Of a DNA stretch of 24,590 bases, positions 1-7,851 are shown piece after piece. The stretch spans positions 1 to 24,590 of the forward strand of contig JANWZF010000020.1 in NCBI GenBank assembly GCA_025054905.1. The letters are read 5' to 3'. Both the position numbers and the translations under genes were made by a program. The stretch is from Tepidimonas sp. (lineage in GTDB: Bacteria; Pseudomonadota; Gammaproteobacteria; Burkholderiales; Burkholderiaceae_C). How positions within the stretch are numbered: position 1 is the first letter of the stretch; each line of letters starts with the position of its first letter. Under the pieces are notes generated by a model. The model saw only the letters and a list, made by a program, of their open reading frames with translations. It did not search any database and was not told the origin of the DNA.

Positions 1-634
1 CGACTCAGCTTTCACCGCCTCGAGCAACGGTGTGTTTGCGCGCGGCGGCGACTACAGCTCGCGCTGGGATAACAAGATCAGCTACTACAGCCCCGATCTG
101 GGCGGCTTCTATGTCGGCGTGGACCACGCGCTCAACGAAAAAACCGGCACCGATGTGCGCGACGGCTATGCGCTGAAGGTCGGCTACGCCACCAAGGTCT
201 TCAACGTGGGCCTGGGCTACCAGGACGAAAAGCGCCGTACCACCAACAACAACATCACCACGATCACGCGCAGCGACAAGTACACGGTTCTGGCGGCGCG
301 CTATGACTTCGGCGCGTTTGCGCTGTCGGGCATGGTGAACTGGCGCGACGGTGGCCAGCCCGCCAACGGGGATGACGAGGAGTACTCCATCGGCGTTCAG
401 GTGCCCATGGACGCGTGGACGTTCTCGGCGGGCTTGGCCAGCGCCAAGACCAAAAAGGCCACCACCGCAGGCAACAACGGCAAAGCCAGCGGCTTTGCGC
501 TCGGCGTGACCTACAGCCTGTCCAAGCGCACGCGTCTGTATGCCGGTTACCGCGACGTCGAGGTCAAGAACAACGTCGGCATCAAAACCAAAGACGAGCG
601 TCTGTACGCCATCGGCGTGCGTCACGACTTCTGA
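1..634 (+). CDS. Gram-negative porin, C-terminal part (5' end outside window)
   Basis: This is the C-terminal part of an outer-membrane general diffusion porin. The reading frame is open from base 2 with no start in the window, so about 210 residues are visible of a family that usually has 330-400. Seen: alternating polar and aromatic beta-strand segments (for example YTVLAARYDFGAFALSGM and LYAGYRDVEVKNNVG) and a last strand ending GVRHDF with terminal Phe, the signal read by the BAM insertion machinery. Known: burkholderial porins of this type form 16-stranded trimers that pass small hydrophilic solutes. A GTG at base 32 could look like a start but lies inside the porin domain, so it is rejected. 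A strong terminator follows about 100 bases downstream, so this is the last gene of its transcript. Family is confident; substrate preference cannot be read. Confidence 0.93.
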   Translation, partial: DSAFTASSNGVFARGGDYSSRWDNKISYYSPDLGGFYVGVDHALNEKTGTDVRDGYALKVGYATKVFNVGLGYQDEKRRTTNNNITTITRSDKYTVLAARYDFGAFALSGMVNWRDGGQPANGDDEEYSIGVQVPMDAWTFSAGLASAKTKKATTAGNNGKASGFALGVTYSLSKRTRLYAGYRDVEVKNNVGIKTKDERLYAIGVRHDF

Positions 635-735
635 TCGGATGATCAAGGGCCGCTTCGGGCGCCGCTGCGCCGACGGCCCCCCGGTTTCTCCAAGGGGGTG
701 ATCCGCAGGTTCCCAGTCCCGCAGGACACCAACGT

Positions 736-771
736 TGCGCAGCGCCTGGCAACGGCGCTGCGTATTTTTTT
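736..771 (+). terminator. Rho-independent terminator after the porin gene
   Basis: A perfect 9-bp stem (CGCAGCGCC at 738-746 with GGCGCTGCG at 754-762) has a 7-base loop and is followed by TAT6-7, a textbook intrinsic terminator for the plus strand. The T tract overlaps the stop codon of the convergent LysR gene (770-772). A weaker GC hairpin (647-652 with 674-679) lies just after the porin stop. Confidence 0.85.
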
Positions 772-1687
772 ACATCCGCACGGGCTCCAGCATCACACGC
801 GCCGCTGCACCGAGCTCGTCCAGAAACACCCGCGTGCGTGCCGGCAGGTGGCGTCGGCTGGGCAGAGCCGCATACAGGGACCAACGATCGGCCACCCAGT
901 CGGGTAACACGCGCACGAGTTCCCCTCGGTTCAGGGACTCAGCCACCAAATCCAGCGCCACCGCTACGATACCGCCGCCGCTGAGGGCCACCCTGAGCAG
1001 GGTCTCGACGTGATTGCTGCAGACCACCGGCTGCAGCTCCACCTCCTGCACATCAGCCGGATGGTCGCACCGGAGCAGGTGCCAGGTGTGCCGGTGGGTA
1101 TCGGCCGCGCGAAACCTCAGGCAGTCGTGGTGTGCGAGGTCGGACGGCTGCTGGGGTATACCGCGGCGCTGTAAATAGGACGGTGCCGCCACCAGGGCGC
1201 TGTGTCCGCTGGCCACCCGGCGCGCGATCAGGGCCGTGTCCGCCAAGCCCTCCACGGCAAACAACGCCACGTCGTGCTGCTCCACGCTGGGGATGCCATA
1301 GCTTTGCACGTCCACCTCAACGCGCAACCGCGGGTGCCGTTGCAGCAAACGGGGCAGCAGCGGTGCCACCAGCACGTTGGCCAACATCGGCGTGGCCAGC
1401 ACACGCAACACCCCATCCACCAACTGGCTGCGCTTGCCCACCAGGGCATCGGCCTCGTCCAACTCAGCCACGATGCGCCGCACGCGCTCCAGGTAGAGCT
1501 GCCCTTCTTCGGTCAGGGCCACGCGCCGCGTGGTGCGGTGCAACAAGCGCACGCCCAGGGCCGCTTCCAGCTCCGCCACCAGCCGCGTCACGGTCGGCGG
1601 TGAAACATCCAGCGCACGGGCGGCAGCGGCAAAGCCGCCGTGTTCGGCCACGGCGACAAAGGCCTTCAAGCTCTGCCATCGGTCCAT
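770..1687 (-). CDS. LysR-family transcriptional regulator
   Basis: A 305-residue LysR-type regulator, full length for the family. The N-terminal winged helix-turn-helix (residues about 3-62) shows the usual pattern FVAVAEHGGFAAAARALDVS, then PPTVTRLVAELEAALGVRLL and HRTTRRVALTEEG. The rest is the periplasmic-binding-protein-like co-inducer domain. The resemblance to the CrgA/AaeR-like subgroup is only impressionistic. The start ATG at 1687 is preceded by a weak GGA. It is divergent from the small exported protein at 1837, and such a divergent neighbour is often a LysR target; the shared 149-bp gap is unusually AT-rich. Effector and target are not readable. Its stop lies in the T tract of the porin terminator. 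Confidence 0.93.
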   Translation of the reverse strand: MDRWQSLKAFVAVAEHGGFAAAARALDVSPPTVTRLVAELEAALGVRLLHRTTRRVALTEEGQLYLERVRRIVAELDEADALVGKRSQLVDGVLRVLATPMLANVLVAPLLPRLLQRHPRLRVEVDVQSYGIPSVEQHDVALFAVEGLADTALIARRVASGHSALVAAPSYLQRRGIPQQPSDLAHHDCLRFRAADTHRHTWHLLRCDHPADVQEVELQPVVCSNHVETLLRVALSGGGIVAVALDLVAESLNRGELVRVLPDWVADRWSLYAALPSRRHLPARTRVFLDELGAAARVMLEPVRM

Positions 1688-1836
1688 AAAGGTCGTTCCA
1701 TTATTTTGTATATAGAAACAATATATTGCATCCTATCCCATTTTTGTTCTTGGCTTGAATCGGTACAGTCCGTTGCACCGATTCCCGGCGGGAATCGCGA
1801 AATCAACCTCGACAGACCCTGATGAAAGGAACGACC
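1688..1836. promoter_or_regulatory. Divergent promoter region between LysR gene and DUF4148-like gene
   Basis: The first 50 bases are AT-rich in a GC-rich neighbourhood and hold the perfect 10-bp palindrome CAATATATTG (1719-1728) and a TATAT-N7-ATATA arrangement (1709-1725), which fit a LysR-type operator. Further right, GAATCGG (1757-1763), CCGATTC (1778-1784) and GGAATCG (1791-1797) are three copies in alternating orientation. The last two form an 8-bp hairpin with a 3-base loop (1779-1797). No convincing -35/-10 pair was found. Confidence 0.5.
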
Positions 1837-2154
1837 ATGAAAACTTCGATCGTGCGCCATGCCTTCGTGACGACCCTGCTGGTCGGCAGCGCAGCCTCCT
1901 GGGCCAGTGGCTTTGCGGTGGCCAGTGGGGAGTTTTCCGCTGTGGATGCGCAGCCTTCCACGGTGGCCAGCGCGCCGCGTCCTGGTTCGGCGGCGGCCCC
2001 TTCCACCCAAGCCAGCTCGGGCCGCACGCGCGCCGAGGTGCGTGCCGAATTGGAGCTGGCGCGTTGCCGCGGTGAGCTGCCGTTCGACGGGGAGACCGGC
2101 CGCACCTACCGCGACATGTTCCCGGGCCAGTACCCGCAGCCTCAGTGCCGTTGA
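1837..2154 (+). CDS. Small exported protein, DUF4148-like
   Basis: A 105-residue protein. The ATG at 1837 is chosen over the in-frame ATG at 1822 because AAAGGA (1825-1830) sits 6 bases before it and the signal peptide then starts cleanly with MKTSIVRH. Residues 1-24 form a signal peptide with a hydrophobic core FVTTLLVGSAASWASG. A low-complexity Ala/Ser/Pro linker follows, then RTRAEVRAELELARC, which matches the short DUF4148 motif (TRAEVRAEL) common in Burkholderiales exported proteins of unknown function. Two cysteines (about residues 78 and 104) could form a disulfide in the periplasm. The gene ends 13 bases inside the convergent MFS gene. The function of DUF4148 is not known. Confidence 0.75.
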   Translation: MKTSIVRHAFVTTLLVGSAASWASGFAVASGEFSAVDAQPSTVASAPRPGSAAAPSTQASSGRTRAEVRAELELARCRGELPFDGETGRTYRDMFPGQYPQPQCR

Positions 2155-3389
2155 GGCGCCAGCGCACGCTGGCGCCATGCAGCCGCCGCCCCCAGCCACA
2201 AGGCGGCGGCTGAGCCGGCCAGCCCGCGCTCCAGTCCTCCTGGGCCGTCACCGATCCAACCCACCACTGCCGGCCCGACGATCTGGCCGGCGGCAAACAC
2301 GATCGTGAACAGGCTGATGCCGCGCGCCCACAGCGCCGGCGGCAAATTGTGGCGCACCAGGGCGGTGGTGGAGGCCACCACCGACAAAAACACCGCGCCA
2401 AACAGCAAGCCGGAGGCCAGCACCGCTGGCCAGGCATCGGTCACGGCCGGCAACAGCGTCGCCAGCCCGAGCAGCGCATTGAGCCGCGCCAGCGGCTGAC
2501 CATCTCGGTAGCGGTCCAGCCATCCGGCCCACAACCTTGAGGAGACCATCACCGCCACCCCCAGCAGGGCGTAGAACAGCGTGATGTCCGCCGGTGGTGT
2601 CTCCCGGTCGCGCAGCAACGCAATCACAAACGTCATGTAGCCGATGTAGCCAACGCCGAACAAGGCGTAGCCGGTCAGCGCCGGGGCGAAGGCGCGCACC
2701 CACGCCACACCGGGGGCCTGCTGCGCCGTGGTGCCCGCTGCCGTGGGGGTGCTGGCCGCAGGCACGGCCAGGTCGGCCAGCCGCCGCACCACCCAAGCCA
2801 GACCCAGCCACGCCAGCGCACAGAGGACAGCCAGACCCCACCAGGCCCAGGCCCAGGCATGCGGGCGCGCGTTGGCCCACGCCAGCAGCAGCGGCACCGT
2901 CAGGGCCGACAGCGTGATCCCCAGACCGACCCCACCGTAGTACAGGCCAAGCAGCCAACCCCCATGCCGCGGCCACAACGGCCCTAGGCGGGCCGCCAGC
3001 AGACCGCCGGCCACGAACACCCATGCGCTGCTGACCCCGGCCAACATGCGCTGCAACAGCAGCGGCATCGCGGTGGTGAAAAAGCCACTGCCGGCCATGA
3101 ACAACGCTGCCAGGGCGCTGCCACCCAGCAACACCCTGGGCGCGCCCACGCGGTGCAGCAGCGCCGGCACACTCAGCGCCCCCAGCAGGTAGCCCACGGC
3201 GTTGGCGGTGTTCATCGCGCCGGCCAGCAAATAGCTCCAGCCCAGATCAGCACGCATCGGCGGCAGCAGCAGACCGTAGGCAAACCGGGTCACGCCCAGC
3301 GACACCGCCGCCGCCAGCGACAGGCCCAGCGCCAGCACGACCCCCTGCATCAAGGCGGGCGAAGCGGATCCCTGAACTTGACCGGACAT
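2142..3389 (-). CDS. YbfB/YjiJ-family MFS transporter
   Basis: A 415-residue inner-membrane protein with about twelve hydrophobic segments, the size and layout of a major facilitator superfamily permease. The first segment carries the pattern GVTRFAYGLLLPPMRADLGW followed by AGAMNTANAVGYLLGAL, which I recognise as the YbfB/YjiJ (DUF1228) branch of the MFS. Members are usually annotated as putative sugar or drug efflux carriers without a proven substrate. The start ATG at 3389 is only 42 bases from the divergent aminotransferase start, so the two genes share a promoter region and perhaps a function. The 3' end overlaps the convergent DUF4148-like gene by 13 bases. Substrate and direction of transport are unknown. 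Confidence 0.88.
   Translation of the reverse strand: MSGQVQGSASPALMQGVVLALGLSLAAAVSLGVTRFAYGLLLPPMRADLGWSYLLAGAMNTANAVGYLLGALSVPALLHRVGAPRVLLGGSALAALFMAGSGFFTTAMPLLLQRMLAGVSSAWVFVAGGLLAARLGPLWPRHGGWLLGLYYGGVGLGITLSALTVPLLLAWANARPHAWAWAWWGLAVLCALAWLGLAWVVRRLADLAVPAASTPTAAGTTAQQAPGVAWVRAFAPALTGYALFGVGYIGYMTFVIALLRDRETPPADITLFYALLGVAVMVSSRLWAGWLDRYRDGQPLARLNALLGLATLLPAVTDAWPAVLASGLLFGAVFLSVVASTTALVRHNLPPALWARGISLFTIVFAAGQIVGPAVVGWIGDGPGGLERGLAGSAAALWLGAAAAWRQRALAPQRH
2155..2176. terminator. Perfect GC hairpin at the convergent DUF4148/MFS junction
   Basis: GGCGCCAGC and GCTGGCGCC form a perfect 9-bp stem with loop GCAC, starting directly after the stop codon at 2154. There is no T tract, so it is at best a weak terminator or a 3'-end stabiliser. 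It also lies inside the last codons of the MFS gene on the other strand. Confidence 0.35.
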
Positions 3390-3431
3390 GGTTCCATCAT
3401 GCTAGCGACACCCCGCATAAGCTGCTGCCTC

Positions 3432-4802
3432 ATGCGTGACCCCCGATGCCCCGTCGAGCCCAACCGGCTGCAAGCCTTGCTGGAGCAGGAACGCCAGCGC
3501 TTTTTGTCCGCACACCCGCACTGCCAGGCGCTGGCACAACGCAGCGCCGCGCACTTTCCTTGGGGGGTGCCGCTGCATTGGATGCGCGATTGGCCATCGC
3601 CCACCCCGCTGTTCGTCCGGCAGGCGCGCGGGGCTGAGCTGACCTGCGTCGATGGCCACACCCTGGTCGACTTTTGCCTCGGCGACACCGCCGCGATGTT
3701 CGGACATGCCCCGGCCCCGTTGGCCGCGGCGCTGGCTGCGCAGGCCCAACGGGGTCTGACGACCATGTTGCCCGATGAACACACTGCATCGGTGGGTGAG
3801 AAGCTGGCCGAGTGCTTTGGTCTGCCCTGCTGGCAGTTGGCGCTGTCGGCCAGCGACGCGAATCGCTTCGTGCTGCGCTGGGCGCGCGCCATCACCGGGC
3901 GCACCCAGGTGCTGGTGTTCGATGGCTGCTACCACGGAGCGGTGGACGATGCGCTGGTGGACCTCGACCCGCACAGCGGCGCCACGCTGCGTCGTCCTTC
4001 GGTGTTGGGGGCCGTGCATGACCCGACCGCGTCGACGCGCGTGGTGCCGTTCAACGATCTGGCGGCGCTGCAGCGTGCGCTGGCCGACGGCCAGGTCGCC
4101 GCGCTGCTGGCCGAGCCGGCATTGACCAACTGCGGTCTGGTGCCACCGGCGCCCGACTTCTGGCGGCAGGCCCAGGCGATCTGCCGTGCCCATGGCACGC
4201 TGCTGATCCTCGACGAGACCCACACCCTGTCCACCGGTTTAGGGGGTTGGGCGCGCGTCCATGGGCTGGTGCCTGACTTTTGGGTGGCGGGCAAGGCCGT
4301 GGCCGGGGGTGTGCCGTGCGCGGTTTATGGCTTCACCGCCGAAATCGCGCAACGGATGCGCGCCGTCAAGGAACGCAGCGCCGAAGGCCACAGCGGCATC
4401 GGCACCACGCTGACGGCCAACGCGCTGACGCTGGCGGCCTTGGCTGCTGCGCTGCAGCATCTGCACACCCCGCCCACCTACGCGGCGATGCAAGTGGCAG
4501 CCGACCTGCTGGAACAGGGTCTGCAGCAGCGCCTGCAGGCGCGCAGGCTGCCTTGGACGCTGACCCGTCTGGGCGCGCGCATGGAGCTGCAGTTCATGCC
4601 TCACACCCCGCGCGATGCGCAGGACGTGCGCCGCCATGCGCAGCCGGCGCTTGAGACGGCGCTGCATCTGTTCCTGCTCAACCGTGGTGTGCTGCTGACA
4701 CCGTTTCACGGCATGATGCTGTGCAGCCCGGCCACCACGGCCGCGCAGGTGAACCAGCTGTTGCAAGCGTTTGACGCGTGGCTGGCGGCGCTGCTGGATT
4801 GA
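3432..4802 (+). CDS. Class III PLP aminotransferase, glutamate-1-semialdehyde aminomutase-like
   Basis: A 456-residue fold-type I PLP enzyme of the class III (ornithine/GSA) group. Seen: the cofactor-binding aspartate in LLILDETHT (D261), the Schiff-base lysine in VAGKAVAGGVPCAVYGF (K288), the FDGCYHG motif and the ARAITGR segment, all laid out as in glutamate-1-semialdehyde 2,1-aminomutase. It diverges from canonical HemL (SASDAN where HemL has SGTEA, and DETHT where HemL has DEV), so it is probably a paralogue with another amino donor or acceptor, not the tetrapyrrole enzyme. The ATG at 3432 is preferred, with ATG 3399 as alternative; neither has a clear Shine-Dalgarno sequence. CATAAG at 3414-3419 could be a -10 for a nearly leaderless transcript. 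It is divergent from the MFS permease. The stop is 9 bases from the convergent hemerythrin stop. Confidence 0.85.
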   Translation: MRDPRCPVEPNRLQALLEQERQRFLSAHPHCQALAQRSAAHFPWGVPLHWMRDWPSPTPLFVRQARGAELTCVDGHTLVDFCLGDTAAMFGHAPAPLAAALAAQAQRGLTTMLPDEHTASVGEKLAECFGLPCWQLALSASDANRFVLRWARAITGRTQVLVFDGCYHGAVDDALVDLDPHSGATLRRPSVLGAVHDPTASTRVVPFNDLAALQRALADGQVAALLAEPALTNCGLVPPAPDFWRQAQAICRAHGTLLILDETHTLSTGLGGWARVHGLVPDFWVAGKAVAGGVPCAVYGFTAEIAQRMRAVKERSAEGHSGIGTTLTANALTLAALAAALQHLHTPPTYAAMQVAADLLEQGLQQRLQARRLPWTLTRLGARMELQFMPHTPRDAQDVRRHAQPALETALHLFLLNRGVLLTPFHGMMLCSPATTAAQVNQLLQAFDAWLAALLD

Positions 4803-4811
4803 GCGGCGGCT

Positions 4812-5399
4812 TTACGCGCCCAGGCCAATGGGAGCCGGCGCGACCTCGAGGATGCGCTGAAACAGCCGTTCGTAGGCCGGCTCGGGGGCGTGGCCGGTCA
4901 GCGGATCACGGTTGGCAGCAAAAGCCGCATCCAGGGCCTGCCAGTCGGAGGGTTCCAACACCCGTTGCGCGGCGGGCAGGATTTCCTGCTCCTCCAGGCG
5001 CATGTGCTCCAGATAGAAAGACAGATAGCGCTCGCAGGCCTGCACGAAGGCCTCGCGCCGCTCTTCGCCCAGCCACTCCCACGCCAACAGCAGGTGCTGC
5101 AACTCGCGCACCTGTTGTTCGCCCTTCATGTGGTCCTGCTCCAGCCGTGCAATGACCGGCAGCGTCTCGGGCGCGCGCTTGGCCACCCGAGGAAACAGCA
5201 AATCCGACTCCTTCGGATGGTGCAGCCGCTCGGGAAATTCATCGATGTAGAACAGCATCGCCCGCACCGTGTCGAAAAAGCGCTGGCGCTGGTCCTGCTG
5301 CGGCCCGTGGCGGATCAGCCACAGCAGCGATTGCAGCATGGCCGCCAGCGCAGCGTGTTCGTCGCGGATGATGCGCAGCGAGGCAGGCGTGGAGCTCAT
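4812..5399 (-). CDS. Hemerythrin-like (HHE) domain protein
   Basis: A 195-residue cytoplasmic four-helix-bundle protein. All expected di-iron ligands are visible: H15 (RDEHAAL), H60 and E64 (LHHPKESD), H90 (LEQDH), and H132 with E136 (EHMRLEEQE). Known: bacterial hemerythrins bind oxygen or nitric oxide at a carboxylate-bridged di-iron centre, and some repair damaged iron-sulfur clusters. The ATG at 5399 has GGAG seven bases upstream; a TTG one codon earlier is less likely. It follows copA on the same strand with a 111-base gap containing an FNR-type palindrome, so it probably has its own oxygen-responsive promoter as well as read-through. It lacks the RIC/YtfE N-terminal ScdA domain, so its role as sensor, storage or repair protein is open. 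Confidence 0.93.
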   Translation of the reverse strand: MSSTPASLRIIRDEHAALAAMLQSLLWLIRHGPQQDQRQRFFDTVRAMLFYIDEFPERLHHPKESDLLFPRVAKRAPETLPVIARLEQDHMKGEQQVRELQHLLLAWEWLGEERREAFVQACERYLSFYLEHMRLEEQEILPAAQRVLEPSDWQALDAAFAANRDPLTGHAPEPAYERLFQRILEVAPAPIGLGA

Positions 5400-5484
5400 C
5401 AACCATCTCCAGAAACAAGCGCGGCACAGCCGCCGCCTCCGGCGGGCCGTCCACGCCCGGCAGCTTGACAGCGCCGAGCGGCGC

Positions 5485-5508
5485 AGCCCTTGACGCAGGT
5501 CAAGGGCT
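5485..5508 (-). promoter_or_regulatory. FNR/CRP-superfamily type palindrome upstream of the hemerythrin gene
   Basis: The stretch 5490-5503 reads TTGACGCAGGTCAA, that is TTGAC-N4-GTCAA, close to the FNR/ANR/Dnr consensus TTGAT-N4-ATCAA and fitting the FixK form TTG-N8-CAA. It sits inside a larger perfect inverted repeat with 10-bp arms (5485-5494 and 5499-5508). Its centre is about 97 bases upstream of the hemerythrin ATG. It lies just after the copA stop (5511), so the same repeat could also act as a 3' hairpin of the copA transcript. No good -10 was found downstream. Confidence 0.55.
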
Positions 5509-5510
5509 CT

Positions 5511-7775
5511 TCACGCCAGCGGTCGCCAACGCGTCAGGCGCAGCGCGTTGGTGACCACGCTCAGGGAGCTGGCCGCCATGGCCGCACCGGCCAGCATCGG
5601 ACTCAGCCCGCCCAGGGCGGCCAACGGGATCCCCGCCGTGTTGTAAACAAAGGCCCAAAAGAGGTTTTGTCGGATCGTGGCCACGGTGCGCTCGGCGATG
5701 TCCAGGGCCGCCACCACCAGGCGCGGGTCGCCCCGCAGCAGCGTGATGCCCGCAGCCTGCATCGCCACATCGGTGCCTTGCCCCATCGCCACGCCCAGGT
5801 CGGCTGCCGCCAGCGCCGGGGCGTCGTTGATGCCGTCGCCCACCATGGCCACCGCACCATGGCGCTGCCGCAACATCTGCACGGCGGCGACTTTACCCTC
5901 GGGCAACACCTCGGCCTGCACTTCCCCGTCCTCGGGGCGCAGGCCCAGCCGACGTGCCATGGCTTCAGCCGCCGCGCGCTGATCGCCCGTGATCATCACC
6001 ACGGCGATGCCGCGCTGGCGCAGGGTGCGCAGCGCCTCGGCAGCCCCAGCCTTGGGTTCATCGGCAAAAGCCAGCAGCGCCAGCGGCCGCCAGCGGCCGT
6101 TGTGTTGCCAGGCCAGCAGCGACAGCGTCGCACCGGCTGCGCGCTGGGATGCCAGCACCGGTTGCCAAGACTCCGGTAAGGCGTCTTCGCCGAGGGCTTC
6201 ATCCAGTTCGCGCATCCAACCTGGGCTGCCTAGGGCCAGCGGTACCCCTTCCACCCAACCGCGCACACCCCGCCCTGGCACGGTTTGCACATCCACCGCC
6301 GGAGCCAGCAAAGCCTGCCCAGCGGCCTGGCGCACCGCCAGAGCCAACGGATGGCTGCTGCCCTGCTGCAGCGCCGCTGCCGCCCGCAACGCGGCCTGGT
6401 CATCGACGCCGGCGGCGGCAACGAGCTGCACCAGGCGCGGTCGGCCTTGGGTCAGCGTGCCGGTTTTATCAAACACGACCGCGCGCACCTTGGCCGCGCG
6501 CTCCAGCGCTTGCGGATCGCGGATCAGGATCCCGTGACGCGCCGCAGCGCCCGTGCCGGCCATGATCGCCACCGGCGTGGCCAGGCCCAGCGCGCACGGA
6601 CACGCGATCACCAACACCGCCACCGCATGCAGCAACGCCTGCGCCAGCCCTGCACCGGCCCACCACCAACCCCAAGCCGTGACCAGCGCCAGCAACACCA
6701 CCGCCGGCACGAACACCGCCGCCACCCGATCAACGAGGCGCTGCAGCGGCGGCTTGGCGGCCTGGGCGTCCTGCACCAGGGCGATGATGCGCTGCAACGT
6801 GGAGGTCGCCCCCACGGCCGTGATGCGCACCTCGATCGCCCCTTCCCCGTTGATGCTGCCGCCCAGCACGGCATCGCCCACCGTCCGGGGCTGCGGCAGC
6901 GGTTCACCGGTCAGCAAGGATTCGTCCACCTGGGTCTGACCGGCGTCGATCACGCCATCGGCCGGGATGCGCTCGCCAGCGCGCACCAACACCCGGTCGC
7001 CCGGCAGCAACTCCTCCACCGGGACATCCAGCATCGTCTGGCGCCGCACACCATCGGGCAGCAGGTGGGCCTGTTGTGGCCGCAACGCCTGCAGCGCACG
7101 GATCGCCTGCGAGGTGCGGCGCCGCGCGCGCATCTCCAGCCATTTCCCGAGCCGCACCAGCGCGATGACGACGGCACTGGCCTCGTAGTACAGCTGCGGG
7201 GGTTCCTCTGGTGCAGCCTGCCACCACAGCCATGTGCTGAGTCCCCAGGCCGCGCTCGTGCCCAGCGCCACCAGCAATTCCATGTTGCCGTTACCATGGC
7301 GCAGCGCCGCCAGGCCCACGCGATAGAAGCGTGCCCCAAGCCCAAACTGCACCCCCGTGGCCAACACAAACTGCGCCAGCGGCGGCAGCATCGCATGCAC
7401 CCCCAGCGGCATGGCCACCATGGGCAACACCAGGGGGGCGGCCAGCAGCAGCCCCAGCATCACCCACGCAGCCTCGCGCCGCAACTCGCGCTGCCGCCGG
7501 GCTTCTTCGTCATCCCCCTCCTGCGGCCAGCGTGCTTCGTACCCGGCATCGCGCACCGCACGCAGCAAGCGCGCTTTGAACTCGGCCAGCGGCACATCGG
7601 CCTGCCACTGCACTCGGGCGGTTTCGCTGGCCAGGTTGACCTGCGCCTGCGTCACCCCCGGCACCCGCGCCAGCGCACGCTCCACACGCGCCACGCACGA
7701 GGCGCAGGTCATGCCATCAATGCCAAGGTCGCACTGTTGCAGCTCGGGCGACGGGGTTTCGGTGCGGGCATCCAT
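5511..7775 (-). CDS. copA: Copper-translocating P1B-type ATPase
   Basis: A 754-residue inner-membrane ATPase that exports Cu(I) from the cytoplasm. Domains in order: one N-terminal heavy-metal-associated domain with GMTCASC (C24, C27), two leading membrane helices MA/MB, an actuator domain with TGEPLP, the transmembrane metal site CPC (C392-P393-C394), the phosphorylation motif DKTGTLT (D436), the nucleotide-domain HP motif in SSHPLALAV, GDGINDAP, and a last helix pair with YN (VYNTAG) and MAASS. CPC, YN and MxxSS are the P1B-1 copper signature. One metal-binding domain rather than two is common in Betaproteobacteria. It is divergent from the CopZ-like gene, with 76 bases between the start codons. 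I did not find a clear CueR operator there. A CcoI-type role in cytochrome oxidase assembly is less likely without fixGH/S neighbours. Confidence 0.95.
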   Translation of the reverse strand: MDARTETPSPELQQCDLGIDGMTCASCVARVERALARVPGVTQAQVNLASETARVQWQADVPLAEFKARLLRAVRDAGYEARWPQEGDDEEARRQRELRREAAWVMLGLLLAAPLVLPMVAMPLGVHAMLPPLAQFVLATGVQFGLGARFYRVGLAALRHGNGNMELLVALGTSAAWGLSTWLWWQAAPEEPPQLYYEASAVVIALVRLGKWLEMRARRRTSQAIRALQALRPQQAHLLPDGVRRQTMLDVPVEELLPGDRVLVRAGERIPADGVIDAGQTQVDESLLTGEPLPQPRTVGDAVLGGSINGEGAIEVRITAVGATSTLQRIIALVQDAQAAKPPLQRLVDRVAAVFVPAVVLLALVTAWGWWWAGAGLAQALLHAVAVLVIACPCALGLATPVAIMAGTGAAARHGILIRDPQALERAAKVRAVVFDKTGTLTQGRPRLVQLVAAAGVDDQAALRAAAALQQGSSHPLALAVRQAAGQALLAPAVDVQTVPGRGVRGWVEGVPLALGSPGWMRELDEALGEDALPESWQPVLASQRAAGATLSLLAWQHNGRWRPLALLAFADEPKAGAAEALRTLRQRGIAVVMITGDQRAAAEAMARRLGLRPEDGEVQAEVLPEGKVAAVQMLRQRHGAVAMVGDGINDAPALAAADLGVAMGQGTDVAMQAAGITLLRGDPRLVVAALDIAERTVATIRQNLFWAFVYNTAGIPLAALGGLSPMLAGAAMAASSLSVVTNALRLTRWRPLA

Positions 7776-7851
7776 GCCTGCCTATCATGCCACGGTCGCC
7801 CTGTTGGGACGACCTGACCTCCAACCTGTCTTTCAAAGAGGAGTTGACACG

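Noticed and set aside
6285..7817. A long open frame on the strand opposite the copper ATPase gene, about 510 codons
   Set aside because: It is exactly antisense to a well-conserved gene, its product is a low-complexity Arg/His/Gln mix with no domain, and such frames are expected in GC-rich DNA.
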